Positions 9,404 through 18,894 of a stretch of 64,000 nucleotides of DNA are shown here, one piece after another. The stretch covers positions 1 through 64,000 of the forward strand of contig JAFUZJ010000021.1 in NCBI GenBank assembly GCA_017476665.1. Direction: 5' to 3'. The notes under the pieces were generated by a model. That model saw only the letters and a program-made list of their open reading frames with translations, ran no database searches and was not told the origin of the DNA. A program made the translations under genes and the position numbers. Numbering within the stretch: the stretch's first letter is position 1; the number at the start of each line of letters is the position of its first letter. This DNA comes from Lachnospiraceae bacterium. GTDB lineage: Bacteria; Bacillota; Clostridia; Lachnospirales; Lachnospiraceae.

Positions 9404-10361
9404 CAGACTGGTTGCGATCGGCGAAGCGCTGATTGATTTTATACCGGATAAAAAAGGCTGTGAGTTCGACCAGGTCACGGGGTTTGCGCCCAAACTGGGC
9501 GGAGCACCGGCCAACGTCTGCGGAGCCTATGCGAAACTGGGCGGCAGGGCAAGGCTTTTGACGCAGCTGGGGGACGATCCTTTCGGGCATAAGATTGTGA
9601 AGGAACTTGCGGAGGACAATGTGGACACGAGTTGTATCTCCCTGACAGAACAGGCAAACACGGCGTTGGCTTTCGTGAGCCTGGGAAAGGACGGCAACAG
9701 AACCTTTTCCTTTTACCGCAAGCCATCGGCGGATATGCTCTATACGGCAGAACAGATTCGGGAGGAATATTTTGAGGAGGCATACGTTCTGCATTTTTGC
9801 AGTGTCTCACTGGGAGATTTCCCCATGCGGGAGGCGCACAGAGAGGCCATTCGGGTCGCACGTGAGAAAGGGAGCCTGATCAGTTTTGATCCGAATCTGC
9901 GTTTCCAGCTCTGGGAGAGTAGGGAGGCGTTGAAGCAGACCGTTTGGGAATTCATTCCCAAGGCAGATATCCTGAAACTTTCGGATGAAGAACTGGAATT
10001 TCTCACCGATGAAACGGATATCCGAAAGGCATTGCCCCGGCTGTTTACGGGAGAGGTGAAGCTGGTGGTCTATACCTGCGGAGGTGGCGGAGCGTATGCT
10101 TACACCCGGGAGGCATGGGCTTTTGCGGAAGCACGTAAGGTGAACGCTTTGGATACCACCGGTGCCGGAGACGGATTTATCGGATCGTTTCTCTGGAAGC
10201 TGCACCAATTGGGTGCAACCGGGGAAAATCTGCAGGATCTGGCACAGGAGATCCTGGCGGAGAGCCTGGATTTTTCCAACGAATTCTGTGGCAGGAGCGT
10301 AACGCTGTACGGTGCCATCGCTTCCTATCCGGACATGAAGGATTATAAAAAAATTTTTTAA
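9396..10361 (+). CDS. scrK: fructokinase (PfkB family)
   Basis: 321-residue ribokinase-family sugar kinase, the third step of the pathway, making fructose-6-phosphate from the fructose released by the hydrolase. The N-terminal PfkB signature 'GGAPANVCGAYAKLGG' (residues 30-45) and the C-terminal 'DTTGAGDGF' with the catalytic Asp (about 250-258) are intact. It probably starts at a TTG overlapping the end of the hydrolase gene by 8 bases, preceded by GGAGGTG. No in-frame ATG lies close to this box. Confidence 0.9.
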   Translation: MGDRLVAIGEALIDFIPDKKGCEFDQVTGFAPKLGGAPANVCGAYAKLGGRARLLTQLGDDPFGHKIVKELAEDNVDTSCISLTEQANTALAFVSLGKDGNRTFSFYRKPSADMLYTAEQIREEYFEEAYVLHFCSVSLGDFPMREAHREAIRVAREKGSLISFDPNLRFQLWESREALKQTVWEFIPKADILKLSDEELEFLTDETDIRKALPRLFTGEVKLVVYTCGGGGAYAYTREAWAFAEARKVNALDTTGAGDGFIGSFLWKLHQLGATGENLQDLAQEILAESLDFSNEFCGRSVTLYGAIASYPDMKDYKKIF

Positions 10362-10379
10362 AATAAGGAGGGATTTTTT

Positions 10380-10637
10380 ATGAAAACATTTTCTTACACC
10401 ATTCAGGATGCAGTAGGGATCCACGCAAGACCGGCAGGACTTTTGGCAAAGCTGGCTAAGACCTTCACCAGTACAGTTACGCTGGAGAAGGATGGCAAAA
10501 GCGTGAATGTAACGAAACTGATGATGCTCATGGGCATGGGGATCAAGTGCGGTGACACTGTGAACTTCACCGTGGAAGGGGAAGACGAAGAAGCAGCTGC
10601 GAAGGCAATCGAGGATTTCATGAAAGAGAATCTGTAG
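10380..10637 (+). CDS. ptsH: HPr phosphocarrier, Ser46 replaced by Lys
   Basis: 85-residue phosphocarrier that passes phosphate from enzyme I to EIIA domains. His15 lies in the canonical 'GIHARPAG'. The regulatory Ser46, where HPr kinase would phosphorylate, is Lys in an ungapped alignment ('VTKLMMLMGMG'; residue 45 is Thr). Such an HPr should carry phosphate but not act with CcpA in catabolite repression. It has a strong AAGGAGGG ribosome site and lies 18 bases after the fructokinase gene. It may be the general HPr of the cell or one dedicated to this operon. Confidence 0.93.
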   Translation: MKTFSYTIQDAVGIHARPAGLLAKLAKTFTSTVTLEKDGKSVNVTKLMMLMGMGIKCGDTVNFTVEGEDEEAAAKAIEDFMKENL

Positions 10638-10691
10638 AGCCGTGAGCGCACGTGGATCGGAGCGAATCAGACGAAAAACGGGGGTAACAGC

Positions 10692-12326
10692 ATGACGAAA
10701 TTCAAGGGTAAGGGAGTTTACGGAGCCATTGCCATCGGCAATGCGGCATTGTTCAAAAGACAGGATGAGCAGGTCCGCAGAACGCATGTGGATGATATCA
10801 AAGCGGAGTTTGCGCGGTTTGAAGAGGCAAAGGAACTTGCCACGGAACAGTTGTCGGAGATTTATGAAAAAGCACTGAAGGAAGTGGGCGAGACCCATGC
10901 CCAGATTTTTGAAGTGCATATGATGATGCTGGAGGATGATGACTACAATGAGTCTATCACCAACATTATCAAGACGCAGTCCGTCAATGCAGAGTATGCG
11001 GTTGCCACGACTGCGGACAATTTTGCGGATATGTTTGCGTCCATGGAGGACGCCTATATGCAGGCGAGAGCGGCGGATGTGAAGGATATCTCCAACCGTC
11101 TGATCAACTGTCTGACCAAAGGGGAGAGCGCCGGGCAGCAGGTGTCGCAGAAGATGATCATCTGTGCGGATGATCTGGCACCCAGCGAGACGGTTTCCCT
11201 GGATAAGGAAAGTGTACTGGCTTTTGTGACGGCTTACGGTTCCTCCAATTCCCACACAGCGATCCTGGCGAGAAATAGGAACATTCCTGCGGTGATCGGT
11301 GTGGGAGAGGATTTCCTGAAAGCGGTGGAAGACGGCAAGCGGATCATCGTGGACGGCTATACGGGGGAGATTGTGTTAGAACCGGATGAAGAGACGGAAC
11401 GCGCTATGCTGAAAAAGCAGGAGGAAGACCTGCATAAAAAATCTCTGCTGCAGGAGTTAAAAGGAAAAGAGAATGTGACCCTTGACGGAACCAAGGTCAA
11501 TATCTACGCCAACATCGGCGGTGTGGACGGCGTGGGTGCAGTGCTTGCCAATGACGCAGGAGGTATCGGTCTGTTCCGCAGTGAATTCCTGTATCTGGAG
11601 AGCCCGGATTATCCTACGGAGGAGCAGCAGTTTACAGCTTACCGCAAAGTGCTGGAGAGCATGATGGGCAAAAAGGTCATTATCCGTACGCTTGATATCG
11701 GTGCAGACAAACAGATCGATTATTTCAACCTGGATAAAGAGGAAAATCCGGCGCTGGGTTTCCGGGCAATCCGTATCTGCCTGACCAGACCGGAGATCTT
11801 CAAGACCCAGCTCCGTGCGCTCTATCGTGCTTCCGCATTCGGTAATCTGGGCATCATGTTCCCTATGATCACCAGTGTGTCCGAGGTGGAGAAGATCCTG
11901 GCTGTCTGCGAAGAGGTGAAGGCGGAACTGAAGGGGGCCGGTGTGCCCTACGATGAGAATACGGAAGTAGGTATCATGATTGAGACCCCAGCAGCTGCTG
12001 TGATCAGCGACAGGCTGGCACCGCTTGTAAACTTCTTCAGCGTGGGCACCAACGATCTGACCCAGTACACGCTGGCAATTGACAGGCAGAACGCAAAGCT
12101 GGAGCCCTTCTGCGACACCCACCATGAGGCGATCCTGCGGCTGATCGAGATGTCTGCAAAGAACGCCCATGCCCATGGCGCCTGGATCGGCATCTGCGGC
12201 GAACTGGCGGCGGACACCACCCTCACGGAAGCGTTCCTGCGGATGGGCATCGACGAACTGTCTGTGTCGGCACCCTATGTGCTGCCATTGCGGGACACGG
12301 TAAGAAAGCTGGACCTGAGTAAGTAG
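10692..12326 (+). CDS. ptsI: PTS enzyme I
   Basis: Phosphoenolpyruvate-protein phosphotransferase, 544 residues, slightly shorter than the usual 570 because the C-terminal tail is brief. The N-terminal HPr-binding helical domain is followed by the phospho-His domain ('NSHTAILARNRNIPAVIG', His188) and the PEP-binding barrel with 'GIGLFRSEFLY', 'GVMIE'-type and 'FSVGTNDLTQY' segments. It is the last gene of the sucrose operon, before a strong hairpin. Having HPr and enzyme I in the operon means the whole phosphate relay can be induced with the sugar. Confidence 0.95.
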   Translation: MTKFKGKGVYGAIAIGNAALFKRQDEQVRRTHVDDIKAEFARFEEAKELATEQLSEIYEKALKEVGETHAQIFEVHMMMLEDDDYNESITNIIKTQSVNAEYAVATTADNFADMFASMEDAYMQARAADVKDISNRLINCLTKGESAGQQVSQKMIICADDLAPSETVSLDKESVLAFVTAYGSSNSHTAILARNRNIPAVIGVGEDFLKAVEDGKRIIVDGYTGEIVLEPDEETERAMLKKQEEDLHKKSLLQELKGKENVTLDGTKVNIYANIGGVDGVGAVLANDAGGIGLFRSEFLYLESPDYPTEEQQFTAYRKVLESMMGKKVIIRTLDIGADKQIDYFNLDKEENPALGFRAIRICLTRPEIFKTQLRALYRASAFGNLGIMFPMITSVSEVEKILAVCEEVKAELKGAGVPYDENTEVGIMIETPAAAVISDRLAPLVNFFSVGTNDLTQYTLAIDRQNAKLEPFCDTHHEAILRLIEMSAKNAHAHGAWIGICGELAADTTLTEAFLRMGIDELSVSAPYVLPLRDTVRKLDLSK

Positions 12327-12362
12327 ATAAACCCGAACCATAATCAATGGACTGAGCCATAT

Positions 12363-12406
12363 AAAAACCGGCTGCTGCGCAATCGATACGTGGCAGCCGG
12401 TTTTTT
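12363..12406 (+). terminator. terminator of sucrose/ptsHI operon
   Basis: A perfect 13-base stem (12363-12375 with 12393-12405), a 17-base loop and a run of Ts lie 37 bases after the enzyme I stop. Confidence 0.9.
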
Positions 12407-12434
12407 GACCAGATTTTTTTAATATGAAAGTCCG

Positions 12435-12484
12435 CCGAAAAAATGTAAAATCAATTGAAAAGTGCTCCGAAAAAATGTAAAATT
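12435..12484 (+). repeat. two identical 17-base direct repeats, 32 bases apart
   Basis: CCGAAAAAATGTAAAAT occurs at 12435-12451 and again at 12467-12483, a centre spacing of 32 bases (three helical turns). They lie just upstream of the ATPase gene and are probably protein-binding sites. A variant of the second copy with its flanks recurs at 16176-16198, after the next gene. Confidence 0.75.
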
Positions 12485-12539
12485 AAAAAAAGGAATAAAA
12501 ATCTTATAAACAAAATCTCATAATGGAGGCGTAAATAAA

Positions 12540-13829
12540 ATGGAGCGGGAATTGCTTGGCGAATTGAAAAAATGGAAGAACAGAAAACGCCGCAAACCCT
12601 TGATCATTAAAGGCGCAAGGCAGGTCGGCAAAACGTGGATCATGAAGGAATTCGGCAGGCTTTTTTTTGAAAATGTGGCGTATGTCAATTGTGACAATAA
12701 TGAAAATGTCAGAAATGTCTTTGAAATGGATTATCAGATATCAAGGATTATTTCCGCATTGCAGGTTGAAACCCATCAGCGGATTGAGCCGGATAAGACC
12801 CTGATCATTTTTGATGAGATACAGGAAACACCAAAAGCACTATCCTGCCTGAAATATTTTTGTGAAGAAGCGCCGGAATATGCCATTGTAGCAGCGGGTT
12901 CGTTGCTTGGGATCGCGCTCCATGCGGGTACATCCTTCCCGGTGGGAAAAGTAGATTTTATGGAACTGCATCCCATGAGTTTTACTGAATTTCTAAGGGC
13001 TGTGGGGGAATCCGGACTGGCAGAGCTTTTACAGGGCAAGGACTATGAACTGGTCAATGGATTTGCGTCTAAATTTACTGACCTTTTGCGGACATACTAT
13101 TATGTGGGCGGGATGCCGGAAGTAGTGGGAGAATATGTAGAAAGCAGGGATTTCTTTGAAGTGCGCAGGCTGCAGCGGCAGATTTTAGATTATTACATGG
13201 AGGATTTTTCCAAGCATGCACCGGCGAAGGAGGTACCCCGCATTCATATGGTGTGGAACTCTATTCCGGCACAGCTTGCCAAAGAGAACCGCAAATTTTT
13301 GTATGGTTCGCTGCGGCAGGGTGCCCGCGCGAAAGAATTTGAGATCGCCATACAATGGCTGGAAGACTGTGGGTTGATTCATCGTTCCTATCGGGTAAAG
13401 AAACCGGGGATTCCGTTGACTGCCTATATGGATATGACTGCATTCAAAATGTATATGTTGGATGTGGGATTGTTGACGGCCAAGAGTGAGTTGGAACCGG
13501 AGATCTTACTGCAGGGGAACAAACTGTTTACAGAGTTCAAGGGGGCTTTAACAGAGCAGTTTGTAGCTCAGGAGCTTTGCGCCTTGGATAGAAGTCTGTA
13601 TTATTTTGCAAGGGAGAAGTCAGATGGTGAGATTGACTTTTTGCTCCAAAAGGGTATGGAGGTCATACCGTTGGAGGTAAAAGCGGAGGAGAATCTGCAG
13701 GCAAAAAGTCTGAAGGCGTATTGTGCGGAGTATCAGCCGCAGACGGCGATCAGGACATCCCTTTCAGGGTATAGGGAGCAGGACTGGATGAAGAATGTGC
13801 CGCTGTATCTGCTGCGGGAGATCCTGTAG
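12540..13829 (+). CDS. ATPase with DUF4143 C-terminal domain
   Basis: 429 residues. The N-terminal AAA part has a Walker A motif ('[11 protein letters not shown]', about residues 25-35) and a Walker B 'LIIFDEIQE' (about 88-96). The C-terminal half has the features of DUF4143, ending with 'EIDFLL...PLEVKA', a PD-(D/E)XK-like core. This family is widespread in anaerobes, often in several copies, with no settled role; defence or stress functions have been proposed. GGAGGCG precedes the ATG. A second, divergent member is at 34609. Phased repeats lie upstream of both. Confidence 0.85.
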   Translation: MERELLGELKKWKNRKRRKPLIIKGARQVGKTWIMKEFGRLFFENVAYVNCDNNENVRNVFEMDYQISRIISALQVETHQRIEPDKTLIIFDEIQETPKALSCLKYFCEEAPEYAIVAAGSLLGIALHAGTSFPVGKVDFMELHPMSFTEFLRAVGESGLAELLQGKDYELVNGFASKFTDLLRTYYYVGGMPEVVGEYVESRDFFEVRRLQRQILDYYMEDFSKHAPAKEVPRIHMVWNSIPAQLAKENRKFLYGSLRQGARAKEFEIAIQWLEDCGLIHRSYRVKKPGIPLTAYMDMTAFKMYMLDVGLLTAKSELEPEILLQGNKLFTEFKGALTEQFVAQELCALDRSLYYFAREKSDGEIDFLLQKGMEVIPLEVKAEENLQAKSLKAYCAEYQPQTAIRTSLSGYREQDWMKNVPLYLLREIL

Positions 13830-13912
13830 CACAGATTTCCTATGATTCAATTCAACAATTCATCATAGCTTTTATTGTATCTTTACATAAATTACTGCCT
13901 GGAGGAAAAAAT

Positions 13913-16177
13913 ATGGCTGGATACATCGTGAAAATAACCTTGGAGAACACACATCCGCCGGTCTGGAGAAGAGTGATCGTGCCTGAGGATCTTACGTTTG
14001 CATCTTTGCATGAGGTTATTCAGAGGGCTTTTGGATGGGAGGACGACCATCTGCATGATTTCCGTACAAATGATAACAGTGTCTGCATTGCTCCGGAAGA
14101 AGACGGGTATGCGGATTTTCAGTTTGATGAGCAAAAGACGCGGGTGAATGAGTTTCTGGAAAATTTCAAATGGCTTCGTTATACATATGACTTTGGCGAT
14201 GATTGGCGGCATAAGATCGTTTTAGAGAAAAAGGATGAGGGATACAGTAAACCCTATGCGCAGATCATAAAGTATAAGGGCAATAACTTCATTGAAGATT
14301 TTGATTGGGATGAGGAAGAAGCCGCGCAATGTGAGGGAGAGTATGGCAGGCAGCCTTTTGAAATGGAAGAAGTAAATAGAATGCTTGAAAAAATGGCCTG
14401 TAGATTCAGCCAGGAGGCTCCGGTGGAGCAATTTGGCAATGATATGGCAATAGAAGATGTTGCGGGCTGGAAAGATATGCTCCGGAAAACCGAACCGTAT
14501 TTTCAGGAAATGATGCGTTTGATAGATTTGAAGCAGAAGATGGGACAGATCAAGCATGATCAAGGCCTTGCGGACGAGGAATATGCGCGGATATCGGAAA
14601 TGTCCGAGAAGATTGAGCGGATCAGACGGTACTTTGACGAAAGAGACGATATGGCACTATCCTGGAATCTTGCTGCCCAATCTTCCCATGTTCTCCGGAA
14701 TCTTAGTAAACTGAATAGGAAAGAGACATCTGACTATTGCCGGTACTGGTGCGTATCCGTAGATCCGAAAGCAAAGAAAGAGACTATGGCGGAGGCATTT
14801 TGGGAAGCGTTGCTGAAACAGCCGGAGAATCTTTGCTATGTTTTCACAGTGAATGATCTGAAAGAACTGATGAATTTATATGTATCCCGTAAACTCTCAC
14901 AGCCTCGCTCGAAGACACAGGTGGATCTGTGGGTCAAGGCAATCACTCTGGGATTAGTTGACGCGGAATTCAAGGAAGATTCCACGGGAAGACGAATTGA
15001 ACTCGTGTTGAGCGACGAAGCGGTCGAACTGTTTTCCAATCTGAAGAAAACAGCGTGGAAGAAGACAGTCGAGCAGATTGAATCTGCGGCGGATAAGGTG
15101 CAAATGCTGCTTGGTGTATATGGGTGCGTCAGATTTGATTTTTTGAAAGACAGGCTTTCGGAATGGTGGCAGATTGATTTTAAGGAGATTGATTTTGAAA
15201 AGTTGGTATATTGTCATTTCAATTTTCTGTGCGTTGCCCGCACTTTTACCAGCGGAATAGGCGGCGTGCGCTATTTGGCCGACAGAGCATTGGATATTGA
15301 AAACATCATGACATCTTATTACGCATACGCCTCGGATGTGGAAGAATATCCATTTACGCCGGCAGATGTGAAAAAGATGCAGCAAGGATATAATCTGTTG
15401 TATCCTGAATGGGATGAACTTGAAATGTGGCTGGATCATATTGCCGGGATTCACGATAAAAAGGCCAGAGATCAGATAACCAGGGAAGTCATGAGGGAGG
15501 TATTAAGCGGTCTGACTGCCACGGAAATTATTTTCAGTCTGGAGGATTTTGCCGCGCATAGCAAAATCTGTGCCGGATATTTCCTGTGGGATGCTATAAT
15601 GACCTGTTGCCTGCGGACAGGCCTCCCCATGTTGAATGGATATTCCAGGATAAAACTGGCAGAGAAGAAAAAATTATCGGCGTATTCCTATCACCTGTTG
15701 GATACAGCTGAATTGAGTGCTAAGGTAAAATACGATACGCCAATCTATAAAATGCCGCTTGAGATACAGAAAGGACTGTATGAAGCGCTTGAAATCGAGA
15801 AAACAGACAGCGCGATCAGAGAAATGGAACGGATCCTGCAGGAAGTTTTGCCCAAGAATTACCAGATCCGCTTTATGATCATTTCGACTTATCTGGAAAG
15901 AGGAGAACCGGAGAAAGCAGAGCCTTTGATTCGGGCACTTCACCGGGAGATTGGCAATACAGATTCTTATCTGAATATGCTGCAGAGCCAGATTACGGCA
16001 ATAAAATCATCTTATGAGGAACATTGGATCGATGCAGCATGGGATGGGGATGCATGGTACGAAGAGGACATGCCGCAAACACCATATCGCAGAACAGAGA
16101 AAAAGATAGGTAGAAATGATCCATGTCCCTGCGGAAGCGGCAAAAAGTATAAAAAATGTTGTGGAAGAAAAGGCTAA
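13913..16177 (+). CDS. pRiA4b ORF-3-like protein with C-terminal SEC-C motif
   Basis: 754 residues. The N-terminal 150 residues match the plasmid pRiA4b ORF-3/IS1096 TnpR-like family: '[15 protein letters not shown]', '[11 protein letters not shown]', 'HLHDF', '[13 protein letters not shown]'. The large middle is helical and unassigned. The last 20 residues are a SEC-C zinc motif ('[16 protein letters not shown]'). The domain pair is common in mobile or accessory regions, but no enzymatic role is established. It follows the ATPase gene by 83 bases with its own GGAGG, so the two probably form a unit. Confidence 0.8.
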   Translation: MAGYIVKITLENTHPPVWRRVIVPEDLTFASLHEVIQRAFGWEDDHLHDFRTNDNSVCIAPEEDGYADFQFDEQKTRVNEFLENFKWLRYTYDFGDDWRHKIVLEKKDEGYSKPYAQIIKYKGNNFIEDFDWDEEEAAQCEGEYGRQPFEMEEVNRMLEKMACRFSQEAPVEQFGNDMAIEDVAGWKDMLRKTEPYFQEMMRLIDLKQKMGQIKHDQGLADEEYARISEMSEKIERIRRYFDERDDMALSWNLAAQSSHVLRNLSKLNRKETSDYCRYWCVSVDPKAKKETMAEAFWEALLKQPENLCYVFTVNDLKELMNLYVSRKLSQPRSKTQVDLWVKAITLGLVDAEFKEDSTGRRIELVLSDEAVELFSNLKKTAWKKTVEQIESAADKVQMLLGVYGCVRFDFLKDRLSEWWQIDFKEIDFEKLVYCHFNFLCVARTFTSGIGGVRYLADRALDIENIMTSYYAYASDVEEYPFTPADVKKMQQGYNLLYPEWDELEMWLDHIAGIHDKKARDQITREVMREVLSGLTATEIIFSLEDFAAHSKICAGYFLWDAIMTCCLRTGLPMLNGYSRIKLAEKKKLSAYSYHLLDTAELSAKVKYDTPIYKMPLEIQKGLYEALEIEKTDSAIREMERILQEVLPKNYQIRFMIISTYLERGEPEKAEPLIRALHREIGNTDSYLNMLQSQITAIKSSYEEHWIDAAWDGDAWYEEDMPQTPYRRTEKKIGRNDPCPCGSGKKYKKCCGRKG

Positions 16178-16198
16178 AGTGCACCGAAATGTAAAATT
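16176..16198 (+). repeat. third copy of the ATPase-upstream repeat
   Basis: This 23-base segment repeats 12459-12484 with one base change and three As missing inside the A run. It begins at the stop codon of the SEC-C gene, so the ATPase and SEC-C genes are bracketed by direct repeats 3.7 kb apart. Confidence 0.6.
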
Positions 16199-16204
16199 GC
16201 CAAA

Positions 16205-16351
16205 ATGTATGCGGACAACCTATGGGTGGGACAGAAATATGAACATCTGAAATGGACGGATCTGTTTGAGATACATGTGATTGAATTACAGAAGCAATTA
16301 ATCGGAGGATCGGGAAAAATAGTAGTTGACAAGTTGGTTTATCTAGAGTAA
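16205..16351 (+). pseudogene. possible C-terminal relic of an Rpn/PD-(D/E)XK transposase-family protein
   Basis: A 48-codon open frame reads '...KYEHLKWTDLFEIHVIELQKQL...', which resembles the end of Rpn-family recombination-promoting nucleases ('YTDLFEIHFIELPK'). There is no ribosome site and no N-terminal part, and the frame runs into the BlaI promoter. It is more likely a remnant than a gene. The family assignment rests on one short motif. Confidence 0.3.
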
Positions 16352-16385
16352 ACTTATCACAGAAGGTTTACTTTAGATAAACCAA
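16326..16385 (+). promoter_or_regulatory. promoter and 20-base inverted repeat upstream of blaI
   Basis: TTGACA at 16326-16331 and TAAACT at 16349-16354 are 17 bases apart. An inverted repeat, 16334-16353 with 16366-16385 (one mismatch), covers the spacer and -10. This arrangement suits autorepression by the BlaI-type protein that follows. The hairpin followed by TTTCTTTTTCT could also act as an attenuator. Confidence 0.6.
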
Positions 16386-16401
16386 TTTCTTTTTCTAAAT
16401 T

Positions 16402-16445
16402 TTTGTCCGGACAAATATACAACGTGTTAGTGCACATAACACGTT
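16402..16445. promoter_or_regulatory. two further perfect palindromes in the blaI leader
   Basis: TTTGTCCGGACAAA (16402-16415) is a perfect palindrome. AACGTGTTA at 16421-16429 pairs perfectly with 16437-16445 across a 7-base spacer. They lie between the promoter above and the blaI ribosome site. Their role, operator or RNA structure, is undetermined. Confidence 0.5.
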
Positions 16446-16474
16446 ATCACATTTTACATAGCAGGAGGTGCATC

Positions 16475-16840
16475 ATGTCAAACATAGAATTGGGAGAAGT
16501 ACAATTGCAGTTTGCAGAGATCGTATGGCGTGAGGAGCCGGTGGGTTCCGGGGAGCTGGTAAAGATCTGCGAGAAGGAGCTGAGCTGGAAGAAGCCCACC
16601 ACTTACACGGTTCTGCGTAAACTTTGTGAAAAAGGGTTATTGCAGAATCAGAATGGGACAGTCACATCCATTCTGTCCAGAGAGGACTATTATTCTGCGA
16701 AAAGCGAGCAGTTTGTGGAGGATACTTTTGCGGGATCGCTTCCGGCTTTTATCGCCGCGTTCACTGCCAGAAAGAAGCTGTCCCGCCAGGAGATGGACGA
16801 GATTCAGGGCATGATTGACGCATTCAGGAAGGAGCAGTGA
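16475..16840 (+). CDS. blaI: BlaI/MecI-family repressor
   Basis: 121-residue winged-helix repressor: 'LGEVQLQFAEIVWREEPVGSGELVK', then the recognition segment 'KKPTTYTVLRKLCEKGLL', then a dimerisation tail. Family members repress their own operon until cut or released by the partner membrane protease, here encoded 4 bases downstream. The chosen ATG has GGAGGTG at 16464-16470. A longer frame from 16403 would run through the palindromes and has no ribosome site. No beta-lactamase gene is near, so the target is probably another cell-envelope response. The symbol denotes the family. Confidence 0.88.
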   Translation: MSNIELGEVQLQFAEIVWREEPVGSGELVKICEKELSWKKPTTYTVLRKLCEKGLLQNQNGTVTSILSREDYYSAKSEQFVEDTFAGSLPAFIAAFTARKKLSRQEMDEIQGMIDAFRKEQ

Positions 16841-16844
16841 TACA

Positions 16845-18860
16845 ATGATGCATGTAGCAATGAATGCAGAAATAAACAGGTTGTTTTTGCTGATCGTAAA
16901 TAACGCTTTGACAGCCGGGTGGGTGATCCTGGCGGTGATCGCTCTGCGGATCATACTCAAAAAAGCGCCGCGTTTCATCATCTGCCTGTTCTGGGGAATG
17001 GTGGCGTTCCGACTGCTGTTTCCTTTCTCCGTGGAGAGTGTACTCAGTCTGATCCCCAGCAGCCAGCCGATTCCGACGAATATTGCATATGCGGCGCAGC
17101 CCTCTGTGGATACCGGTCTGGCGATCGTGGACAGGCAGGTGAATCCGGTCATAATAAACCAGCTGGCACCGATCCATGAGGCGGGTGTGAGCCCACTGCA
17201 GATCATGATCACATTTTGTTCGGCGGTATGGCTTGTAGGCGTGGCGGGCATGCTTTTGTATGCGATTGTCAGTTATGTGATACTGCGAAAAAAGGTTCGT
17301 TTCAAAGCCATTGATACGCCGCTTATCTTAGGGATTTTCAGACCGCAGATCTATCTGCCGGACGGTCTGCCTTTGGAGGAAACGGAATATGTTCTGGCAC
17401 ATGAGCAAAACCATATCCGCCGGGGCGATCATATTTGGAAACCACTGGGCTTCCTGATCCTGTCTGTCTATTGGTTCCAGCCGCTTGTATGGATCGCTTA
17501 CGCGCTGTTTTCAAAAGATATAGAGTACGCCTGCGATGAAAAGACCACAAAGGACAGGGACAAAACCTGGCGGGCGGATTATTGTCAGGCGCTCTTGAAT
17601 TGCAGTGCCAAGCAAAAGAATATCACTGCCTGTCCGGTGGCGTTCGGTGAGGTGGCAGTAAAGGGCAGGGTAAAATCTGTGCTGAGCTACAAAAAGCCTG
17701 CATTTTGGATCCTATGCGCGGCTGTCGCAGCCTGCATTGTATTGGTGGTCTGTTTCCTGACAAATCCACCTAAGACCTATGCGGTTAAAGTGATCGTGCC
17801 CGCAAACTGCGTAGGGAAATTTGCCTATTCTGACGAAGAAGTGTGTGCCAAGTGGAGCGGTAAGATCACTTTGACCGCAGGGGAAAACCTGCCGGATACG
17901 GAGGTCATGCTGGTGGCCACAGAGGGCACAGGGGAGATGAAGACCATTGCCCCCTTTTATATGACGCCCGGAATGCCTGTACAGGTCACATTGGAAAAGG
18001 ATACCTGGTACAGACTTTGCGTGAATGTGCAGAATGAGACCGATGAACCGCAGAATGTTTATGTCAATGTAAAAGGTGTGGATCTGCGGATTGCAGACTA
18101 TCAGTCCGATGCGGATGCGAGACTGCCCTACAGGATCACGGGATCTTTCTATGGACGGGAAGCGGACATCATCATTGCAAGGCGTGACGCGGAATATGAG
18201 AAGAAATTGCAGGCTGCACTGGAGGAGCAGGCAAAACTAAAACAGATGCAGGAAGAATTGGAAGAACAAAAACAGATGCAGGAAACGGAGTCTTACCCGA
18301 TCGGCATTTCCTTACCCCAGGGTTATTCCATTGGCGCATACAAGGAGGCGCTGGGGCTGGCTGGTGGTACTTTGATCGAGCCGGTTTCCTATCACTGTTA
18401 TGAGAAAAGTCCTGCGTATGAAATGGAGGACTGGTATTACTCCGGTTTCCTGTGCAAGTTTCCGGCTCAGGTGCTGGATATTAAATTCAGTGACGGAAAG
18501 CCGGAGCCTGATCTGGCAGGGCTTACATCGGGAATCGGAATCCCATTGCAAAATCATACTGTGCGGGAGAATGGAATGGTAGTCGGAGAACAGTATGAAA
18601 GTGACGGATGGTGGTATCTCTGCATAAAAGAATCCCACGACCTGTTTACCGGTGCATTGCTGGATTCCTCTATGCAATACAGAGATATGCTGCAGGATGT
18701 CGATTTGAGCCAATATGACAGTACAGCAACCTATTACTACTATTATTTTGTGAAAGAAGGGGAGCCGTTTTACTATTACCTGTCCCTTTCCGCAAAGGAA
18801 TTTGATCACGGACAGGCAAACCGGATCGCGGCTACGGTGAAGCTGCCGACGGAACAATAG
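16845..18860 (+). CDS. BlaR1-like M56 membrane metallopeptidase with unusual sensor domain
   Basis: 671 residues. Membrane helices lie near 10-30, 40-58, 115-140, 205-225 and 289-308. The M56 zinc site is 'AHEQNHIRRGDH' (His186-His190), with 'EYACDEKTTK' about 40 residues later, as in BlaR1/MecR1. The C-terminal extracellular part (from about 312) is not a penicillin-binding domain. It has a beta-rich module 'YAVKVIVPANCVGKF', a Gln/Glu-rich coiled coil (about 450-482), and a second module ending in a Tyr-rich stretch before 'FVKEGEPFYYYLSLS'. Both modules recur in the next gene. It should sense an unknown external signal and inactivate the BlaI-type repressor. Confidence 0.85.
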   Translation: MMHVAMNAEINRLFLLIVNNALTAGWVILAVIALRIILKKAPRFIICLFWGMVAFRLLFPFSVESVLSLIPSSQPIPTNIAYAAQPSVDTGLAIVDRQVNPVIINQLAPIHEAGVSPLQIMITFCSAVWLVGVAGMLLYAIVSYVILRKKVRFKAIDTPLILGIFRPQIYLPDGLPLEETEYVLAHEQNHIRRGDHIWKPLGFLILSVYWFQPLVWIAYALFSKDIEYACDEKTTKDRDKTWRADYCQALLNCSAKQKNITACPVAFGEVAVKGRVKSVLSYKKPAFWILCAAVAACIVLVVCFLTNPPKTYAVKVIVPANCVGKFAYSDEEVCAKWSGKITLTAGENLPDTEVMLVATEGTGEMKTIAPFYMTPGMPVQVTLEKDTWYRLCVNVQNETDEPQNVYVNVKGVDLRIADYQSDADARLPYRITGSFYGREADIIIARRDAEYEKKLQAALEEQAKLKQMQEELEEQKQMQETESYPIGISLPQGYSIGAYKEALGLAGGTLIEPVSYHCYEKSPAYEMEDWYYSGFLCKFPAQVLDIKFSDGKPEPDLAGLTSGIGIPLQNHTVRENGMVVGEQYESDGWWYLCIKESHDLFTGALLDSSMQYRDMLQDVDLSQYDSTATYYYYYFVKEGEPFYYYLSLSAKEFDHGQANRIAATVKLPTEQ

Positions 18861-18894
18861 TGGGGTAAAATTCTCTCTTGGAGGATAAAGGCGT

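Noticed and set aside
9807-11255. 482-codon minus-strand open frame
   Set aside because: It covers parts of scrK, all of ptsH and part of ptsI, all with clear family motifs. No ribosome site or family match on the minus strand.
11457-12347. 296-codon minus-strand open frame
   Set aside because: Antisense to the conserved barrel domain of enzyme I; composition is that of a mirror frame.
16403-16474. Longer N-terminus for the BlaI-type protein
   Set aside because: The extension would translate the two palindromes and has no ribosome site, while ATG 16475 has GGAGGTG at the correct distance.
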